From: G963720475 sp963720475
GTDB taxonomy: Bacteria > Actinomycetota > Thermoleophilia > Solirubrobacterales > Thermoleophilaceae
Assembly: GCA_963720475.1 (NCBI GenBank)
Contig: OY970394.1
Span: 1,674,001 to 1,738,000 of the forward strand
Length of the DNA stretch: 64,000 nt
Direction of reading: 5' to 3'
Position numbers and translations under genes: made by a program. Under the pieces are notes generated by a model. That model saw only the letters and a list, made by a program, of their open reading frames with translations. It searched no databases and was not told the DNA's origin. Positions 8,073 to 17,150 of this stretch are shown here, in pieces. How positions within the stretch are numbered: position 1 is the stretch's first letter; each line of letters opens with the position of its first letter.

Positions 8073-8579
8073 ATGGCTACCACCGACTCCACCCGGCGCC
8101 CCGGCCACGGCGGGGCCGACGAGCCGCTCCATCTGCGCAGGCTGACCTACTCGGACCTGCCGCAGGTCCTCGCGATCGAGCGGCGCGCGTTCCCGACCCC
8201 CTGGTCGCTCGCGATGTTCGTGCTCGAGCTGTCGAAGCCCTCGGGGATCTGCCTGGCGGCGGAGCGCGACGAGCGCATCGTCGGCTACCTGGTCTGTTCG
8301 CGCTACGACACGGTCTGGCACCTGATGAACGTCGCGGTTGACCCCGCCGAGCGCCGGCAGGGGATCGCGACCGCGCTGGTGGAGCGCCTCTTCGCCACCG
8401 CCGACAAGCCCGGCGAGCAATACACGCTCGAAGTCCGCCGGTCGAATGCGGAAGCGGTCGAGATGTACGAGCACTTCGGCTTCCACTCGGCTGGGTACCG
8501 TCGCGGCTACTACCACGACAACCGCGAGGACGCCCTGATCATGTGGCGGACGGTCGGCGGCGACGCCGGCGAGCAGTGA
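8073..8579 (+). CDS. rimI: Ribosomal-protein-alanine N-acetyltransferase
   Basis: A 168-residue GNAT acetyltransferase with the acetyl-CoA loop RRQGIATAL, followed by LEVRRSNAEAVEMYEHFGF and the RRGYYHDNREDALIMW tail typical of RimI, which acetylates the N-terminus of ribosomal protein S18. I take ATG 8073 as the start, although the frame stays open further upstream inside tsaB. Its place between tsaB and tsaD is conserved widely in bacteria. Its stop overlaps the tsaD GTG. Confidence 0.92.
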   Translation: MATTDSTRRPGHGGADEPLHLRRLTYSDLPQVLAIERRAFPTPWSLAMFVLELSKPSGICLAAERDERIVGYLVCSRYDTVWHLMNVAVDPAERRQGIATALVERLFATADKPGEQYTLEVRRSNAEAVEMYEHFGFHSAGYRRGYYHDNREDALIMWRTVGGDAGEQ

Positions 8580-9571
8580 TCCTCGCGCTCGAGACGAGCT
8601 GCGACGACACGTGCGCCGCGGTCGTGACCGCGGACGGCGAGATCCGCTCGAACGTCATCGCCTCGCAGGGGCTCCTGCACTCGCGCTACGGCGGTGTCGT
8701 CCCGGAGGTCGCGGCGCGGAACCATCTCGAGGTCGTCAACGCCGTCGTCGGCGACGCGCTCGAGCGCGCGGAGGTGACGCTCGACGACGTCGAGCAGATC
8801 GCCGTCACCCGCGGCCCTGGCCTGATCGCCGCGCTGCTCGTGGGCGTCTCGACCGCCAAAGCGCTGGCGGCCGCGCGCAAGCTCCCGCTCGTCCCCGTGA
8901 ACCACCTCCACGGCCACGTCGTTGCTTCGACGCTCGAGGTGGAGCCGATCGAGCCGCCCTACCTCTGCCTCGTCGCCAGCGGCGGCCACACCTTCCTCGC
9001 TCGCGTGGAGCGCCTCGACAGCTACGCGCTGCTCGGCCAGACGCTCGACGACGCCGCCGGGGAGGCGTTCGACAAGGGCGCGCGGATGCTGGGGCTGCCC
9101 TATCCCGGCGGGCCGGAGATCGACCGTCTCGCGCGCGAGGGCAACCCGGCCGCGTTCGGCTTCCCCGCGTCCTCGCCCGGCAGCGACGCGTCGCTCGACT
9201 TCAGCTTCAGCGGCGTCAAGACGGCGCTCCTCTATGCCATCCGCGACTTGGGCGACGAGGCCGCCGCCGAGCGCCGCGCCGACCTCGCCGCCTCCTACCA
9301 GCGCGCGATCGTGAACGCCCTCGTCGCGCGGCTGCACGAGGCCGTCGAGCGGGAGGGGGCCGACCGCGTCGCCCTCGGCGGCGGCGTCGCGGCGAACTCC
9401 GAGCTACGCGAGCGCGCGGCCGCCGTCTGCGACGAGGCGGGAGCTCGGCTGTGGGCACCGCCGCTCGAGCTCTGCACCGACAACGCCGCGATGATCGCCG
9501 CCGCCGCGCTCCACGCTGAGCGGCTCGCCTACCCGGACTATCTGACACTCGACGCCGCCGCCCGTCCGTGA
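8576..9571 (+). CDS. tsaD: tRNA N6-threonylcarbamoyladenosine transferase
   Basis: TsaD transfers threonylcarbamoyl from its AMP adduct to A37 of ANN-decoding tRNAs. The 331-residue protein begins MILALETSCDDTCAAVV at GTG 8576, which overlaps the rimI stop (GTGA); an ATG 33 bases upstream is in frame but inside rimI. The metal-binding HLHGH motif (about residue 109) and SGGHTFL, DDAAGEAFDKGARML and LGGGVAANSELR nucleotide-binding blocks are intact. The length is normal. Confidence 0.96.
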   Translation: MILALETSCDDTCAAVVTADGEIRSNVIASQGLLHSRYGGVVPEVAARNHLEVVNAVVGDALERAEVTLDDVEQIAVTRGPGLIAALLVGVSTAKALAAARKLPLVPVNHLHGHVVASTLEVEPIEPPYLCLVASGGHTFLARVERLDSYALLGQTLDDAAGEAFDKGARMLGLPYPGGPEIDRLAREGNPAAFGFPASSPGSDASLDFSFSGVKTALLYAIRDLGDEAAAERRADLAASYQRAIVNALVARLHEAVEREGADRVALGGGVAANSELRERAAAVCDEAGARLWAPPLELCTDNAAMIAAAALHAERLAYPDYLTLDAAARP

Positions 9572-9819
9572 GCACACCGCGCGTGACGCTCTACGGCAAG
9601 GCGGGCTGCCACCTCTGCGACGACGCACGCGCCGCCGTTGCGGCTGCGCGCGAGCAGGTCGAGTTCGAGCTCGAGGAGGTGGACGTCTCGCTCGATCCTG
9701 GGCTCGCGCGCGAGTACGGCGAGCGGATCCCGGTGGTCGCAGTGAATGGCGAAGAGGTCTCGGAGCTCGGCGTCGACGTCGACGAGCTGACCGCGCTTTT
9801 GCGACCCCGAGTACAGTGA
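9568..9819 (+). CDS. Glutaredoxin-like protein (DUF836 family)
   Basis: An 83-residue thioredoxin-fold protein starting at GTG 9568, overlapping the tsaD stop. The redox motif is CHLC at residues 14-17 after TLYGKAG, and the cis-Pro loop is RIPVVAVNGEE. It resembles the small DUF836 glutaredoxin-like family. Probable cytosolic thiol-disulfide function; partner unknown. It immediately precedes the redox sensor rex, which suggests a redox theme but not a proven link. Confidence 0.88.
   Translation: MSTPRVTLYGKAGCHLCDDARAAVAAAREQVEFELEEVDVSLDPGLAREYGERIPVVAVNGEEVSELGVDVDELTALLRPRVQ
9812..9817 (+). promoter_or_regulatory. -10 hexamer TACAGT before rex
   Basis: TACAGT lies six bases before the rex GTG and runs into the glutaredoxin stop codon. 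It would allow rex to be transcribed separately from the t6A operon as a leaderless message. I found no TTGTGAA-type Rex operator here. Confidence 0.45.
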
Positions 9820-9823
9820 AAGC

Positions 9824-10495
9824 GTGAGCTTCGACGACCCCTCTGCCGGCGGAGTCGGGCTGGCCGAGCGCGGGTCCGAGCGCCTGTCGCTCGGGGTCGC
9901 CGCCCGTCTGTCGCGCTATCTGCAGGTCCTGACGCAGGCCAAGAAGATGGGCAAGGACACGATCTCCTCACAGGAGCTCGCCGACTACACCCACGTCAAC
10001 TCGACCCAGATCCGCCGCGATCTCTCGGGCTTCGGCAAGTTCGGCAAGCGCGGAGTCGGCTACAACGTCGACTCGCTCGTCGGCCAGATCCGCAAGATCC
10101 TGCGGACGAGCGGGCAGCACAACATCGCCCTCTTCGGTGCCGGCCACCTCGGCCAGGCGATCGCTAGCTCGGACATCTTCGCCGACCACGGCTTCCGGGT
10201 CGTCGCGGTCTTCGACGCCGACAAGGGCAAGGTCGGCGACCGGATCACCGACGCCCTTACGGTCCGCGCGCTCGATGACCTCGAGAGCGTCGTGGACGAG
10301 GACGAGATCGTCGTCGGAGTGCTCGCGGTCCCGTCCGAGGCGGCCCAGGAGGTCGCCGACGATCTCGTCGAGGCGGGCGTGAAGATCATCTTCAACTACT
10401 CGGAGGCGCTGCTCCAGGTGCCTCCGGAGGTGACGGTCCACACGTCGAGCCCCGCCGTGGACCTGCTCTACGCGCTCTACTTCTACCTCACCTGA
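9824..10495 (+). CDS. rex: Redox-sensing transcriptional repressor Rex
   Basis: Rex senses the NADH/NAD+ ratio and represses fermentation and respiration genes. The 223-residue protein has an N-terminal winged helix (about residues 20-90) with the recognition segment VNSTQIRRDLSGFGKFGKRGVGY. A Rossmann domain follows with IALFGAGHLGQAIA, and the C-terminal domain-swapped helix ends DLLYALYFYLT. All typical parts are present at normal length. Confidence 0.95.
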   Translation: MSFDDPSAGGVGLAERGSERLSLGVAARLSRYLQVLTQAKKMGKDTISSQELADYTHVNSTQIRRDLSGFGKFGKRGVGYNVDSLVGQIRKILRTSGQHNIALFGAGHLGQAIASSDIFADHGFRVVAVFDADKGKVGDRITDALTVRALDDLESVVDEDEIVVGVLAVPSEAAQEVADDLVEAGVKIIFNYSEALLQVPPEVTVHTSSPAVDLLYALYFYLT

Positions 10496-10508
10496 CAGGG
10501 AACAACCG

Positions 10509-11654
10509 ATGCTCGACATGGCTCGCGCACGGGAGGTGTTCGAGGCCTCCGATGACTTCACCGTCGGAATCGAGGAGGAGTTCCAGATCCTCGATCCCGA
10601 GACGCGCTCGCTGACGCAGCGCTTCGACGAGCTCAAGCGGGCCGCCGAGGACGACGAGGTATTGCGCGACTCGGTCGCCGGCGAGCTGATCTCGTCCGAG
10701 ATCGAGATCCGCTCCGGTAAGGGGCAGACGTTCGCCGACGCGATCGCGCTCCAGCGTGAGGCGCGTGTGCGGCTGTTCCGCCTCGCCGCCGACCGCGGCG
10801 TCCTGCTCGCGGCCACCGGGACCCACCCGTGGAGCCCGTGGCAGGAGCAGGAGATCATCGACACCGACCACTACCGGCTCGTCGCCGACGGGCTCAAGTA
10901 CGTCGCCTGGCGCAACAACACCTTCAGCCTCCACGTCCACGTGGGCATCCGCGGCGCCGACCGTGCGATCGCCGTCTGCGACCGGTTGCGCGCGGTCCTG
11001 CCGGAGCTGCTCGCGGTGTCGGCCAACTCGCCCTACCTCGACGGACGCAACTCCGGCCTGCACAGCGCGCGCACGCAGATCTTCACCAAGAGCTTCCCGC
11101 GCTGCGGCGTGCCGGAGCCCTTTGGCGACTTCGCCGGCTACGCCGACTTCGTCGAGTTCCTCATCCGCACCAACTCGATCGTCGAGCACACGCAGCTGTG
11201 GTGGAGCGTCCGCCCGCACCACGCATTCGGGACGGTCGAGGTGCGGATCTGTGACGCCCAGTCGCGGGCGGAGGAGTCGAACTCGCTCGCGGGGCTGATC
11301 GTCGCGTGCGCTGCCCAGTCCGCGCTCGACCACGATGCCGGCGCGCTCGGCGAGCCGCTCGCGGGCCGCTTCATCGAGGAGAACCTCTGGCGCGCGATCC
11401 GCCACGGGCTCGACGGTCGGATGATTGACTGCGCGGCGGGGGAGGAGTACCCGTCGGCCGAGCTCTGGGAGCGGTTGCTCGAGTGGACGGCGCCCGGGCG
11501 CGAGGCCGCCGGGATCGAGCTGAGCGCGCCGACCGAGAACGGGGCCCAGCGCCAGCGCCGCGCGATCGACGCCGGCGCCTCCGCCGAGGAGGTCTTTGCG
11601 GCGGAGGTCGAGGCGACGGGTGAGACCTACGCTGCGGAGGAGGTGGCGAATTGA
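10509..11654 (+). CDS. Carboxylate-amine ligase, YbdK/GCS2 family
   Basis: A 381-residue member of the glutamate-cysteine ligase type 2 family. Signature elements are FTVGIEEEFQILD, LISSEIEIRSG, ATGTHPWSPWQ, NTFSLHVHVG and WWSVRPHHAFGTVEVRICDAQ. E. coli YbdK has weak glutamate-cysteine ligase activity; in actinobacteria relatives may make gamma-glutamyl thiols, so the exact substrate is open. ATG 10509 has AGGGAAC upstream; a second in-frame ATG at 10518 is possible. The stop overlaps the next start (TTGA). Confidence 0.85.
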   Translation: MLDMARAREVFEASDDFTVGIEEEFQILDPETRSLTQRFDELKRAAEDDEVLRDSVAGELISSEIEIRSGKGQTFADAIALQREARVRLFRLAADRGVLLAATGTHPWSPWQEQEIIDTDHYRLVADGLKYVAWRNNTFSLHVHVGIRGADRAIAVCDRLRAVLPELLAVSANSPYLDGRNSGLHSARTQIFTKSFPRCGVPEPFGDFAGYADFVEFLIRTNSIVEHTQLWWSVRPHHAFGTVEVRICDAQSRAEESNSLAGLIVACAAQSALDHDAGALGEPLAGRFIEENLWRAIRHGLDGRMIDCAAGEEYPSAELWERLLEWTAPGREAAGIELSAPTENGAQRQRRAIDAGASAEEVFAAEVEATGETYAAEEVAN

Positions 11655-12120
11655 GCGACGAGGAACAGCAGCCAACGCAGGAGCAGGGTCAGCAGGGGCC
11701 GCCGTCGGAGGAGGAGTTGCACGCGGCGCTCGAGGAGCAGATGCGCAAGATCAAGGTCTCCGACGTACTGCTTCAGACGTCGGTGACGCTCGTCAACATC
11801 GGCGCCCGGCGGCTCGGCATCGCCGGCGATGGCGGCGCGGAGCCGCGCGACCTCGACCAGGCGAAGCTCGCGATCGACGGCGTGCGGGCGCTGCTGCCGT
11901 TGTTGCCGGACGAGCAGGCCGCGCCGGTGAAGGACGCGCTGTCGCAGCTGCAGATGGCGTACGCGAAGGAGGCCGGCTCGCCGGGCTCGCCGGACACGGG
12001 CCAGGACGTCTCCCCCCGAAACCGGAGGAGGCAGGCGACCAGCCTGCGCCGGCGCCTGCACCGGACGACGCCGAGCGCGAGAAGGCCCGCTCTAAGATCT
12101 GGACGCCGCCGGGCACGTGA
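11651..12120 (+). CDS. DUF1844 protein, frameshifted in a C-run
   Basis: The N-terminal 120 residues (HAALEEQMRKIKVSDVLLQT, LGIAG, LDQAKLAIDGVRALL) match DUF1844, a small actinobacterial family of unknown function. The frame then fails at the C run 12012-12017. One more C would join it to the following frame, which reads PPKPEEAGDQPAP and ends ARSKIWTPPGT, a typical DUF1844 tail. The restored product is about 156 residues. The TTG start overlaps the ligase stop, and the corrected stop overlaps mtnP by four bases, which supports a sequence error rather than a pseudogene. Confidence 0.75.
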
Positions 12121-12917
12121 CCACTGCGCCCGTCGGCATCTTCGGCGGCTCCGGCTTCTACAGCCTGCTCGACGAGCGCGAGGAGGTCACGCTCGACACG
12201 CCCTACGGGGTGCCGTCGGCGTCGGTCCATCTCGGCGAGATCGAGGGAGTGCCGGTGGCCTTCCTCGCCCGCCACGGCGAGAACCACGACCACCCGCCGC
12301 ACCGCGTCAACTACCGCGCGAACGTCTGGGCGATGCGCGAGGTGGGGGTGCGGCGGATCATCGGCCCGTCCGCCTGCGGCTCGCTGCGGGCGGACCTCCC
12401 GCCGGGCACGTTCGTCCTCTGCGACCAGTTCGTCGACCGCACGAGCGGCCGCGCGGACACCTTCTACGACGGACCCGAGGTCACTCATGTCTCGGCGGCC
12501 GATCCTTACTGCTCCGACCTGCGCAAGACGCTTCGCGAAGCGGCCGACGAGCTCGACATCCCGGTGGTCGAGCGCGGGACCGTCGTCGTCATCCAGGGCC
12601 CGCGTTTCTCGACCCGCGCCGAGTCGCGCTGGTTCAGCGCGGCCGGCTGGGACGTCGTGAACATGACCCAATACCCCGAGGCATGGCTAGCCCGCGAGCT
12701 CCAGCTCTGCTACCAAAACGTCATGCTCGTGACCGACTACGACGTCGGCCTCGAGGGCTTGCCCGACGTCGAGCCCGTGTCTGCCGAGGGAGCGTTCAGG
12801 GTGTTCGCCGAGAACCTCGATAGACTGCGCGCGCTTTTGCTCCGGGCGGTGCCGAAAATCGGCCCTCAGCCCGGTGACGAGTGCGCCACGGCGCTGGCCA
12901 GCGCGATCGTGCACTAG
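12117..12917 (+). CDS. mtnP: S-methyl-5'-thioadenosine phosphorylase
   Basis: Phosphorolysis of methylthioadenosine to adenine and 5-methylthioribose-1-phosphate, part of methionine salvage and polyamine clean-up. The 266-residue protein shows GIFGGSGFYSLLD (phosphate loop), ARHGENHDHPPHRVNYRANV, GPSACGSLR, VVVIQGPRFSTRAESRWF and NMTQYPEAWLARELQLCY, followed by VTDYDVGLEG. These mark the MTAP/PNP class 2 family, and the NMTQ and DYD residues favour MTA. GTG start overlaps the DUF1844 stop. Confidence 0.92.
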   Translation: MTTAPVGIFGGSGFYSLLDEREEVTLDTPYGVPSASVHLGEIEGVPVAFLARHGENHDHPPHRVNYRANVWAMREVGVRRIIGPSACGSLRADLPPGTFVLCDQFVDRTSGRADTFYDGPEVTHVSAADPYCSDLRKTLREAADELDIPVVERGTVVVIQGPRFSTRAESRWFSAAGWDVVNMTQYPEAWLARELQLCYQNVMLVTDYDVGLEGLPDVEPVSAEGAFRVFAENLDRLRALLLRAVPKIGPQPGDECATALASAIVH

Positions 12918-12976
12918 CGCTAGATCGCCACCAAGCCAAGGGCGCAACCCACCAAGACCGACACAAAGGATCTTCC

Positions 12977-15061
12977 TTGACTGACTTCCTGACCGACTAC
13001 GGGATCATCGTCGCGCTCGGATGCGCCGGCGCAGCGGTGGTCTACGGCCTCCTCACCTCCCGCTGGCTGCTGAAGAAGTCGCCTGGCAACGAGGAGATGC
13101 AGAGCATCTCCGCCGCGGTGCAGGAGGGCGCGCAGGCCTACCTCACGCGCCAGTACACGATCATCGGCGGCGTCGCCGTGGTCCTCGCGATCGTGCTCGC
13201 GCTCGTAATCGACGTCGAGACCGCGATCGGCTTCGTCATCGGCGGCGCGTTCTCCGGTGCGGCCGGCTTCATCGGCATGAACGTCTCCGTCCGGGCCAAT
13301 ACGCGCGTGGCGGAGTCGGCGCGCGGGGGAGTCTCCGAGGCACTGCAGGTCGCGTTCCGCGGCGGCGCCGTGACCGGCCTGCTCGTGGCGGGCCTGGCGC
13401 TGCTCGGCGTGGCCGGCTACTACGGCGTCCTGCTGCTCGCCGACGTGAGCGAGAAAGACGCCATCGATGCCCTCGTGGGCCTCGGCTTCGGCGGCTCGCT
13501 GATCTCGGTCTTCGCACGACTCGGCGGCGGCATCTTCACCAAGGCCGCCGACGTCGGCGCCGACCTCGTCGGCAAGATCGAAGCCGGCATCCCCGAGGAC
13601 GACCCGCGCAACCCCGCGGTGATCGCCGACAACGTCGGCGACAACGTCGGCGACTGCGCCGGCATGGCCGCCGACCTCTTCGAGACCTATGCCGTCACCG
13701 CAGTGGCGGTGATGCTGCTCGGCGTCCTGACCTTCAACCAGGTGGGCGAGGTCGCCGTCTACCCGCTCGTGATCGGCGGCGTCTCGCTGCTCGCCTCGAT
13801 CGTCGGCACCTTCGCCGTTCGCAGCCGCGCGGGCAACGTCGAGCGGGCGCTTTACCAGGGCCTGATCGTCTCGGGCGTCCTCGCCGCGGCCGCGTTCCTG
13901 CCGATCACCCTCTGGCTGATGGACGACGTCACGCTCAAGGCCGACGTCTCGAACCTCCTCTTCGGCGGCGGCGAGGTCGCCAGCGGCATCGACTTCTGGC
14001 TCTGCACGCTGATCGGTATCGGCGTCACGGCAGGCCTGTTCGTGATCACCGATTACTACACCTCGACCCGCTTCCGCCCGGTGAGGACCACCGCGAAGGC
14101 GTCGGAGACCGGTCACGCGACGAACATCATCCAGGGTCTCGCGCAGGGCTTCCAGGCCACGGCCGGCCCGGCGATCCTGATCGCGCTCGGCATCCTCGGC
14201 GCGAACGAGCTCGCCGGCATCTACGGCATCGGCGTGGCGGTGATGGCGCAGTTGTCGCTGACCGGACTGATCGTCGCCCTTGACGCCTTCGGTCCGATCA
14301 CCGACAACGCGGGCGGCATCGCCGAGATGGCGCACCTGCCCGAGGACGTGCGCAACGTCACCGATCCCCTCGACGCCGTCGGCAACACGACGAAGGCCGT
14401 CACGAAGGGGTACGCGATCGGTTCCGCCGTGCTCGCCGCCCTGGTGCTGTTCGCGGCCTTCATCGAGGAGTTGCGAGAAGAGGCGGCCAAGGAAGGGGAG
14501 GTGCTGCTCGGATTCGACATTTCGCAGCCCGAGGTGCTGATCGGGCTGCTGATCGGCGGAATGATGGTCTACCTCTTCTCCGCCCTCTCGATCGAGTCCG
14601 TCGGCCGCGCCGGGGGACAGGTCGTGGAGGAGGTGCGCCGCCAGTTCCGCGAGCACCCGGGAATCATGGAGGGCACCGAGAAGCCCGACTACAAGCGGTC
14701 GGTGAGCCTCGTCACCGCCGCCGCCCAGAAGGAGATGATCGCCCCGGCGCTCATCCCGATCGTGATCCCGGTGATCGTCGGGGTGCTGTCGTATCAGGCG
14801 CTGGGCGGACTGTTGATCGGGGTGATCGTGGTCGGCTTCTTCATGGCGATCGCGATGACCGCCGGCGGCGGCGCGTGGGACAACGCCAAGAAGCTGATCG
14901 AGGACGGCGAGTTCGGCGGCAAGGGCTCCGAGGCCCACGCCGCGGCGGTCACCGGCGACACCGTCGGCGACCCCTACAAGGACACCGCCGGCCCGGCGAT
15001 CAACCCGATGATCAAGGTCGCGAATATCGTGGCGCTCCTGATAATCCCGTTCCTCGTCTAG
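12977..15061 (+). CDS. hppA: Membrane H+-translocating pyrophosphatase, K+-independent type
   Basis: This integral membrane enzyme couples pyrophosphate hydrolysis to proton pumping. The 694-residue protein has some 16 hydrophobic segments and the catalytic stretches DVGADLVGKIEAGIPEDDP and DNVGDNVGDCAGMAADLFE. The motif GNTTKAVTKGYAIGSA (around residue 470) has Lys where K+-dependent enzymes have Ala, so this is the K+-independent class. I chose TTG 12977 because AAAGGA lies six bases upstream and MTDFLTDYGIIV fits the family N-terminus; the frame is open further upstream without a good ribosome site. Confidence 0.95.
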   Translation: MTDFLTDYGIIVALGCAGAAVVYGLLTSRWLLKKSPGNEEMQSISAAVQEGAQAYLTRQYTIIGGVAVVLAIVLALVIDVETAIGFVIGGAFSGAAGFIGMNVSVRANTRVAESARGGVSEALQVAFRGGAVTGLLVAGLALLGVAGYYGVLLLADVSEKDAIDALVGLGFGGSLISVFARLGGGIFTKAADVGADLVGKIEAGIPEDDPRNPAVIADNVGDNVGDCAGMAADLFETYAVTAVAVMLLGVLTFNQVGEVAVYPLVIGGVSLLASIVGTFAVRSRAGNVERALYQGLIVSGVLAAAAFLPITLWLMDDVTLKADVSNLLFGGGEVASGIDFWLCTLIGIGVTAGLFVITDYYTSTRFRPVRTTAKASETGHATNIIQGLAQGFQATAGPAILIALGILGANELAGIYGIGVAVMAQLSLTGLIVALDAFGPITDNAGGIAEMAHLPEDVRNVTDPLDAVGNTTKAVTKGYAIGSAVLAALVLFAAFIEELREEAAKEGEVLLGFDISQPEVLIGLLIGGMMVYLFSALSIESVGRAGGQVVEEVRRQFREHPGIMEGTEKPDYKRSVSLVTAAAQKEMIAPALIPIVIPVIVGVLSYQALGGLLIGVIVVGFFMAIAMTAGGGAWDNAKKLIEDGEFGGKGSEAHAAAVTGDTVGDPYKDTAGPAINPMIKVANIVALLIIPFLV

Positions 15062-15068
15062 ACGGGTC

Positions 15069-15176
15069 AGACCACGGCGAGCCGAAGGGACGGTCTCTCC
15101 CAGGGAGACCGTGGTCGTAGGTCGGCCAGGGCGGTACCAGCACGTTCCCATTGATAGGTCGAGTCGGGAGAGACCG
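15069..15176 (+). promoter_or_regulatory. Competing inverted repeats in hppA-permease gap
   Basis: The 11-mer at 15091-15101 can pair perfectly with 15166-15176, or its first part can pair locally with 15105-15112 as an eight-base hairpin. In addition 15070-15077 is complementary to 15109-15116. These folds exclude one another, as in attenuators or riboswitches. No T-tract follows. It could equally be an hppA terminator region; I do not recognise a known RNA family. Confidence 0.35.
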
Positions 15177-15213
15177 GCCCGACGGCGGGGGCCACGGGCG
15201 CACACCACCGCTG

Positions 15214-15219
15214 TAGCGT
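15214..15219 (+). promoter_or_regulatory. -10 hexamer TAGCGT before APC-Usp permease
   Basis: TAGCGT sits nine bases before the ATG at 15229, downstream of the inverted repeats. If used, the transcript would skip those repeats. Confidence 0.35.
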
Positions 15220-15228
15220 TGCGCGCCG

Positions 15229-17094
15229 ATGGCTGAGTACAGGCCCAAGACGGGCGGGCTGCAGCGCGTGCTGGGCACGGGCGCGCTGTTCAGCACCGCC
15301 TACGGCAACGTAGGCAGCTCGATCTACTACGCGCTCGGGCTGGTCGCGGTCTTCGCGCTCGGAATGACGCCGGTGGTGTTCGTGATCGCCGGCGCGATCT
15401 TCGTCTGCACGGCGCTCACCTACACCGAGGCGACGACGATGTACCCCGAGGCCGGCGGCTCGTCGTCGTTCGCGCGGCGGGCGTTCAACGAGTTCTGGTC
15501 CTTCTTCGCCGCGTGGGGCCAGATGCTCAACTACATCATCACGGTCTCGATCTCGGCGTTCTTCGTGCCGCACTACCTCGGGGTCTTCTGGGAGCCGCTG
15601 CGCGAATCGCCCGGCGACATCATCTTCGGGATCGGCGTCGTCATCGCGCTCGGGATCGTCAACGTCGTCGGCGTGAAGGAGTCCGCGGGCCTGAACGTCT
15701 TCCTCGCGCTCGCCGACTTCTTTACCCAGGTCGCGCTCGTCGTCATCGGCGCGGTGCTCGTCCTTTCGCCGGAGACGCTCGTCAACAACGTCGACTTCGG
15801 CACCTACCCAACGCTGAGCGACTTCCTGATCGCGATCCCGGTCGGCATGGTCGCCTACACGGGGATCGAGACGATCTCGAACATGGCCGAGGAGGCGCGC
15901 GACTACGGCCGCACGATCCCGCGCGGGATGGCGGCGGTGGTCGGGGCCGTGATCGCGATCTACGCGCTGCTGCCCTCGATCGCGCTGTCGGCGATGCCGG
16001 TCGAGAACGGCAAGACCGAACTCGCGGGCGAGTACGCCGGCGACCCGGTGCTCGGCGTGATCAAGAACATGGACCTCGGAGCGCTCCAGCAACCGGCGGA
16101 GATCTACGTCGGCATCCTCGCCGCGACGATCCTCTTCATCGCCACGAACGCGGGGTTGATCGGGGTCTCGCGTCTCACCTACTCGATGGGGCAGCACCGT
16201 CAGCTGCCCGAGGCCTTGCGGAGGCTCCATCCGCACTACCGAACGCCCTACATCGCGATCGTCGCCTTCGGCTTCGTCGCGTGCTTGACGATCGTCCCTG
16301 GCCAGGCCGATTTCCTCGGGACGATCTACGCCTTCGGGGCGATGCTGTCGTTCACGATCGCCCACGTCGCGCTGGTCGCGTTGCGGATCAAGGAGCCCGA
16401 CCACGAACGTCCCTACAAGGCACCCGGGTCGATCCGGATCCGCGGCCGCGACCTGCCGGTGTTTGCACTGCTCGGAGGGCTCGGGACGGGGATCGCCTGG
16501 ATCGTCGTGACGGTCCTCAACGTCGAGACGCTGATCGCCGGAACGATCTGGCTGGTGATCGGGCTGACGACGTACGTCCTCTACCGCCGCAACCAGGGTC
16601 TGAACCTGACCCAGACGGTCAAGGTCGACGTCGAGAAGGCGGCCGTCGAGCACGAGGTCGAGTACGAGTCGGTGCTCGTCGCGTTCGAGGACAACCAGTA
16701 CTCCCGCGACGCCGTGCTCACCGCGGCCAAGCTCGCAGCGCGGCGCAGCCGCGGAATCCACGTCGTCGTCACGATCACGGTGCCGGCGAACATCCCGATC
16801 GACGCTCCGATGCCGGAGCACGAGGCGAAGGCGGATGAGGTGATCGACCAGGCACGCGTGCTCGGGGGGCGCCGTGTGACCGGGCACTGGGACAAGGTCC
16901 GCGCGGGCCAGGCCGGACCGCGGATCGTTGATGAGGCGCGCGAGATTCGTGCGCGCGCGATCGTGATGACCATGCCGCGGCGGCGCGCCGGCGGCTCGCT
17001 CTTCGGACGCACGCTCGAGCACGTGCTCGCAAAGCGCCCATGCCGCGTGATCATCGACTCGCCGCCCGGCGGGACGCAGCGCGCCGCCGCCTGA
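15229..17094 (+). CDS. APC-superfamily permease with C-terminal universal stress domain
   Basis: A 621-residue protein with about 12 membrane segments in residues 15-460, starting with the APC-type GALFSTAYGNVGSSIYYALG and TEATTMYPEAGGSSSFARRA. A cytosolic UspA-like domain follows (about 475-615: ESVLVAFEDNQYSRDAVLTA, ending CRVIIDSP). The domain order matches amino-acid permeases and also KimA-type K+ importers. Its neighbours are a second such permease and two TrkA-like proteins but no TrkH, so either substrate class is possible. Located in the cytoplasmic membrane. Confidence 0.85.
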   Translation: MAEYRPKTGGLQRVLGTGALFSTAYGNVGSSIYYALGLVAVFALGMTPVVFVIAGAIFVCTALTYTEATTMYPEAGGSSSFARRAFNEFWSFFAAWGQMLNYIITVSISAFFVPHYLGVFWEPLRESPGDIIFGIGVVIALGIVNVVGVKESAGLNVFLALADFFTQVALVVIGAVLVLSPETLVNNVDFGTYPTLSDFLIAIPVGMVAYTGIETISNMAEEARDYGRTIPRGMAAVVGAVIAIYALLPSIALSAMPVENGKTELAGEYAGDPVLGVIKNMDLGALQQPAEIYVGILAATILFIATNAGLIGVSRLTYSMGQHRQLPEALRRLHPHYRTPYIAIVAFGFVACLTIVPGQADFLGTIYAFGAMLSFTIAHVALVALRIKEPDHERPYKAPGSIRIRGRDLPVFALLGGLGTGIAWIVVTVLNVETLIAGTIWLVIGLTTYVLYRRNQGLNLTQTVKVDVEKAAVEHEVEYESVLVAFEDNQYSRDAVLTAAKLAARRSRGIHVVVTITVPANIPIDAPMPEHEAKADEVIDQARVLGGRRVTGHWDKVRAGQAGPRIVDEAREIRARAIVMTMPRRRAGGSLFGRTLEHVLAKRPCRVIIDSPPGGTQRAAA

Positions 17095-17137
17095 GCGGCA
17101 CCTCCCGAGCGGTCTCTGCCGCGGGGCCGCACGGGAC

Positions 17138-17143
17138 TAAGAT
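17138..17143 (+). promoter_or_regulatory. -10 hexamer TAAGAT before small membrane protein
   Basis: TAAGAT lies seven bases before the GTG at 17151, in the 56-base gap after the first permease. Confidence 0.45.
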
Positions 17144-17150
17144 CCCGCTC

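Noticed and set aside
15082..15176. Glycine-riboswitch-like words (GCCGAAGG, CTCTCCCAGG, GGGAGAGACC) in the hppA-permease gap
   Set aside because: The words are in the wrong order for a gcvT aptamer and are explained by the inverted repeats. Motifs of the ydaO (c-di-AMP) riboswitch are also absent.
12920..15208. A 762-codon open frame antisense to hppA, and similar long frames antisense to the permease (15067-17022) and pilC (47772-49694)
   Set aside because: Their proteins are low-complexity and rich in Arg, Asp and His, as expected from reading GC-rich codons backwards; the sense genes are clear.
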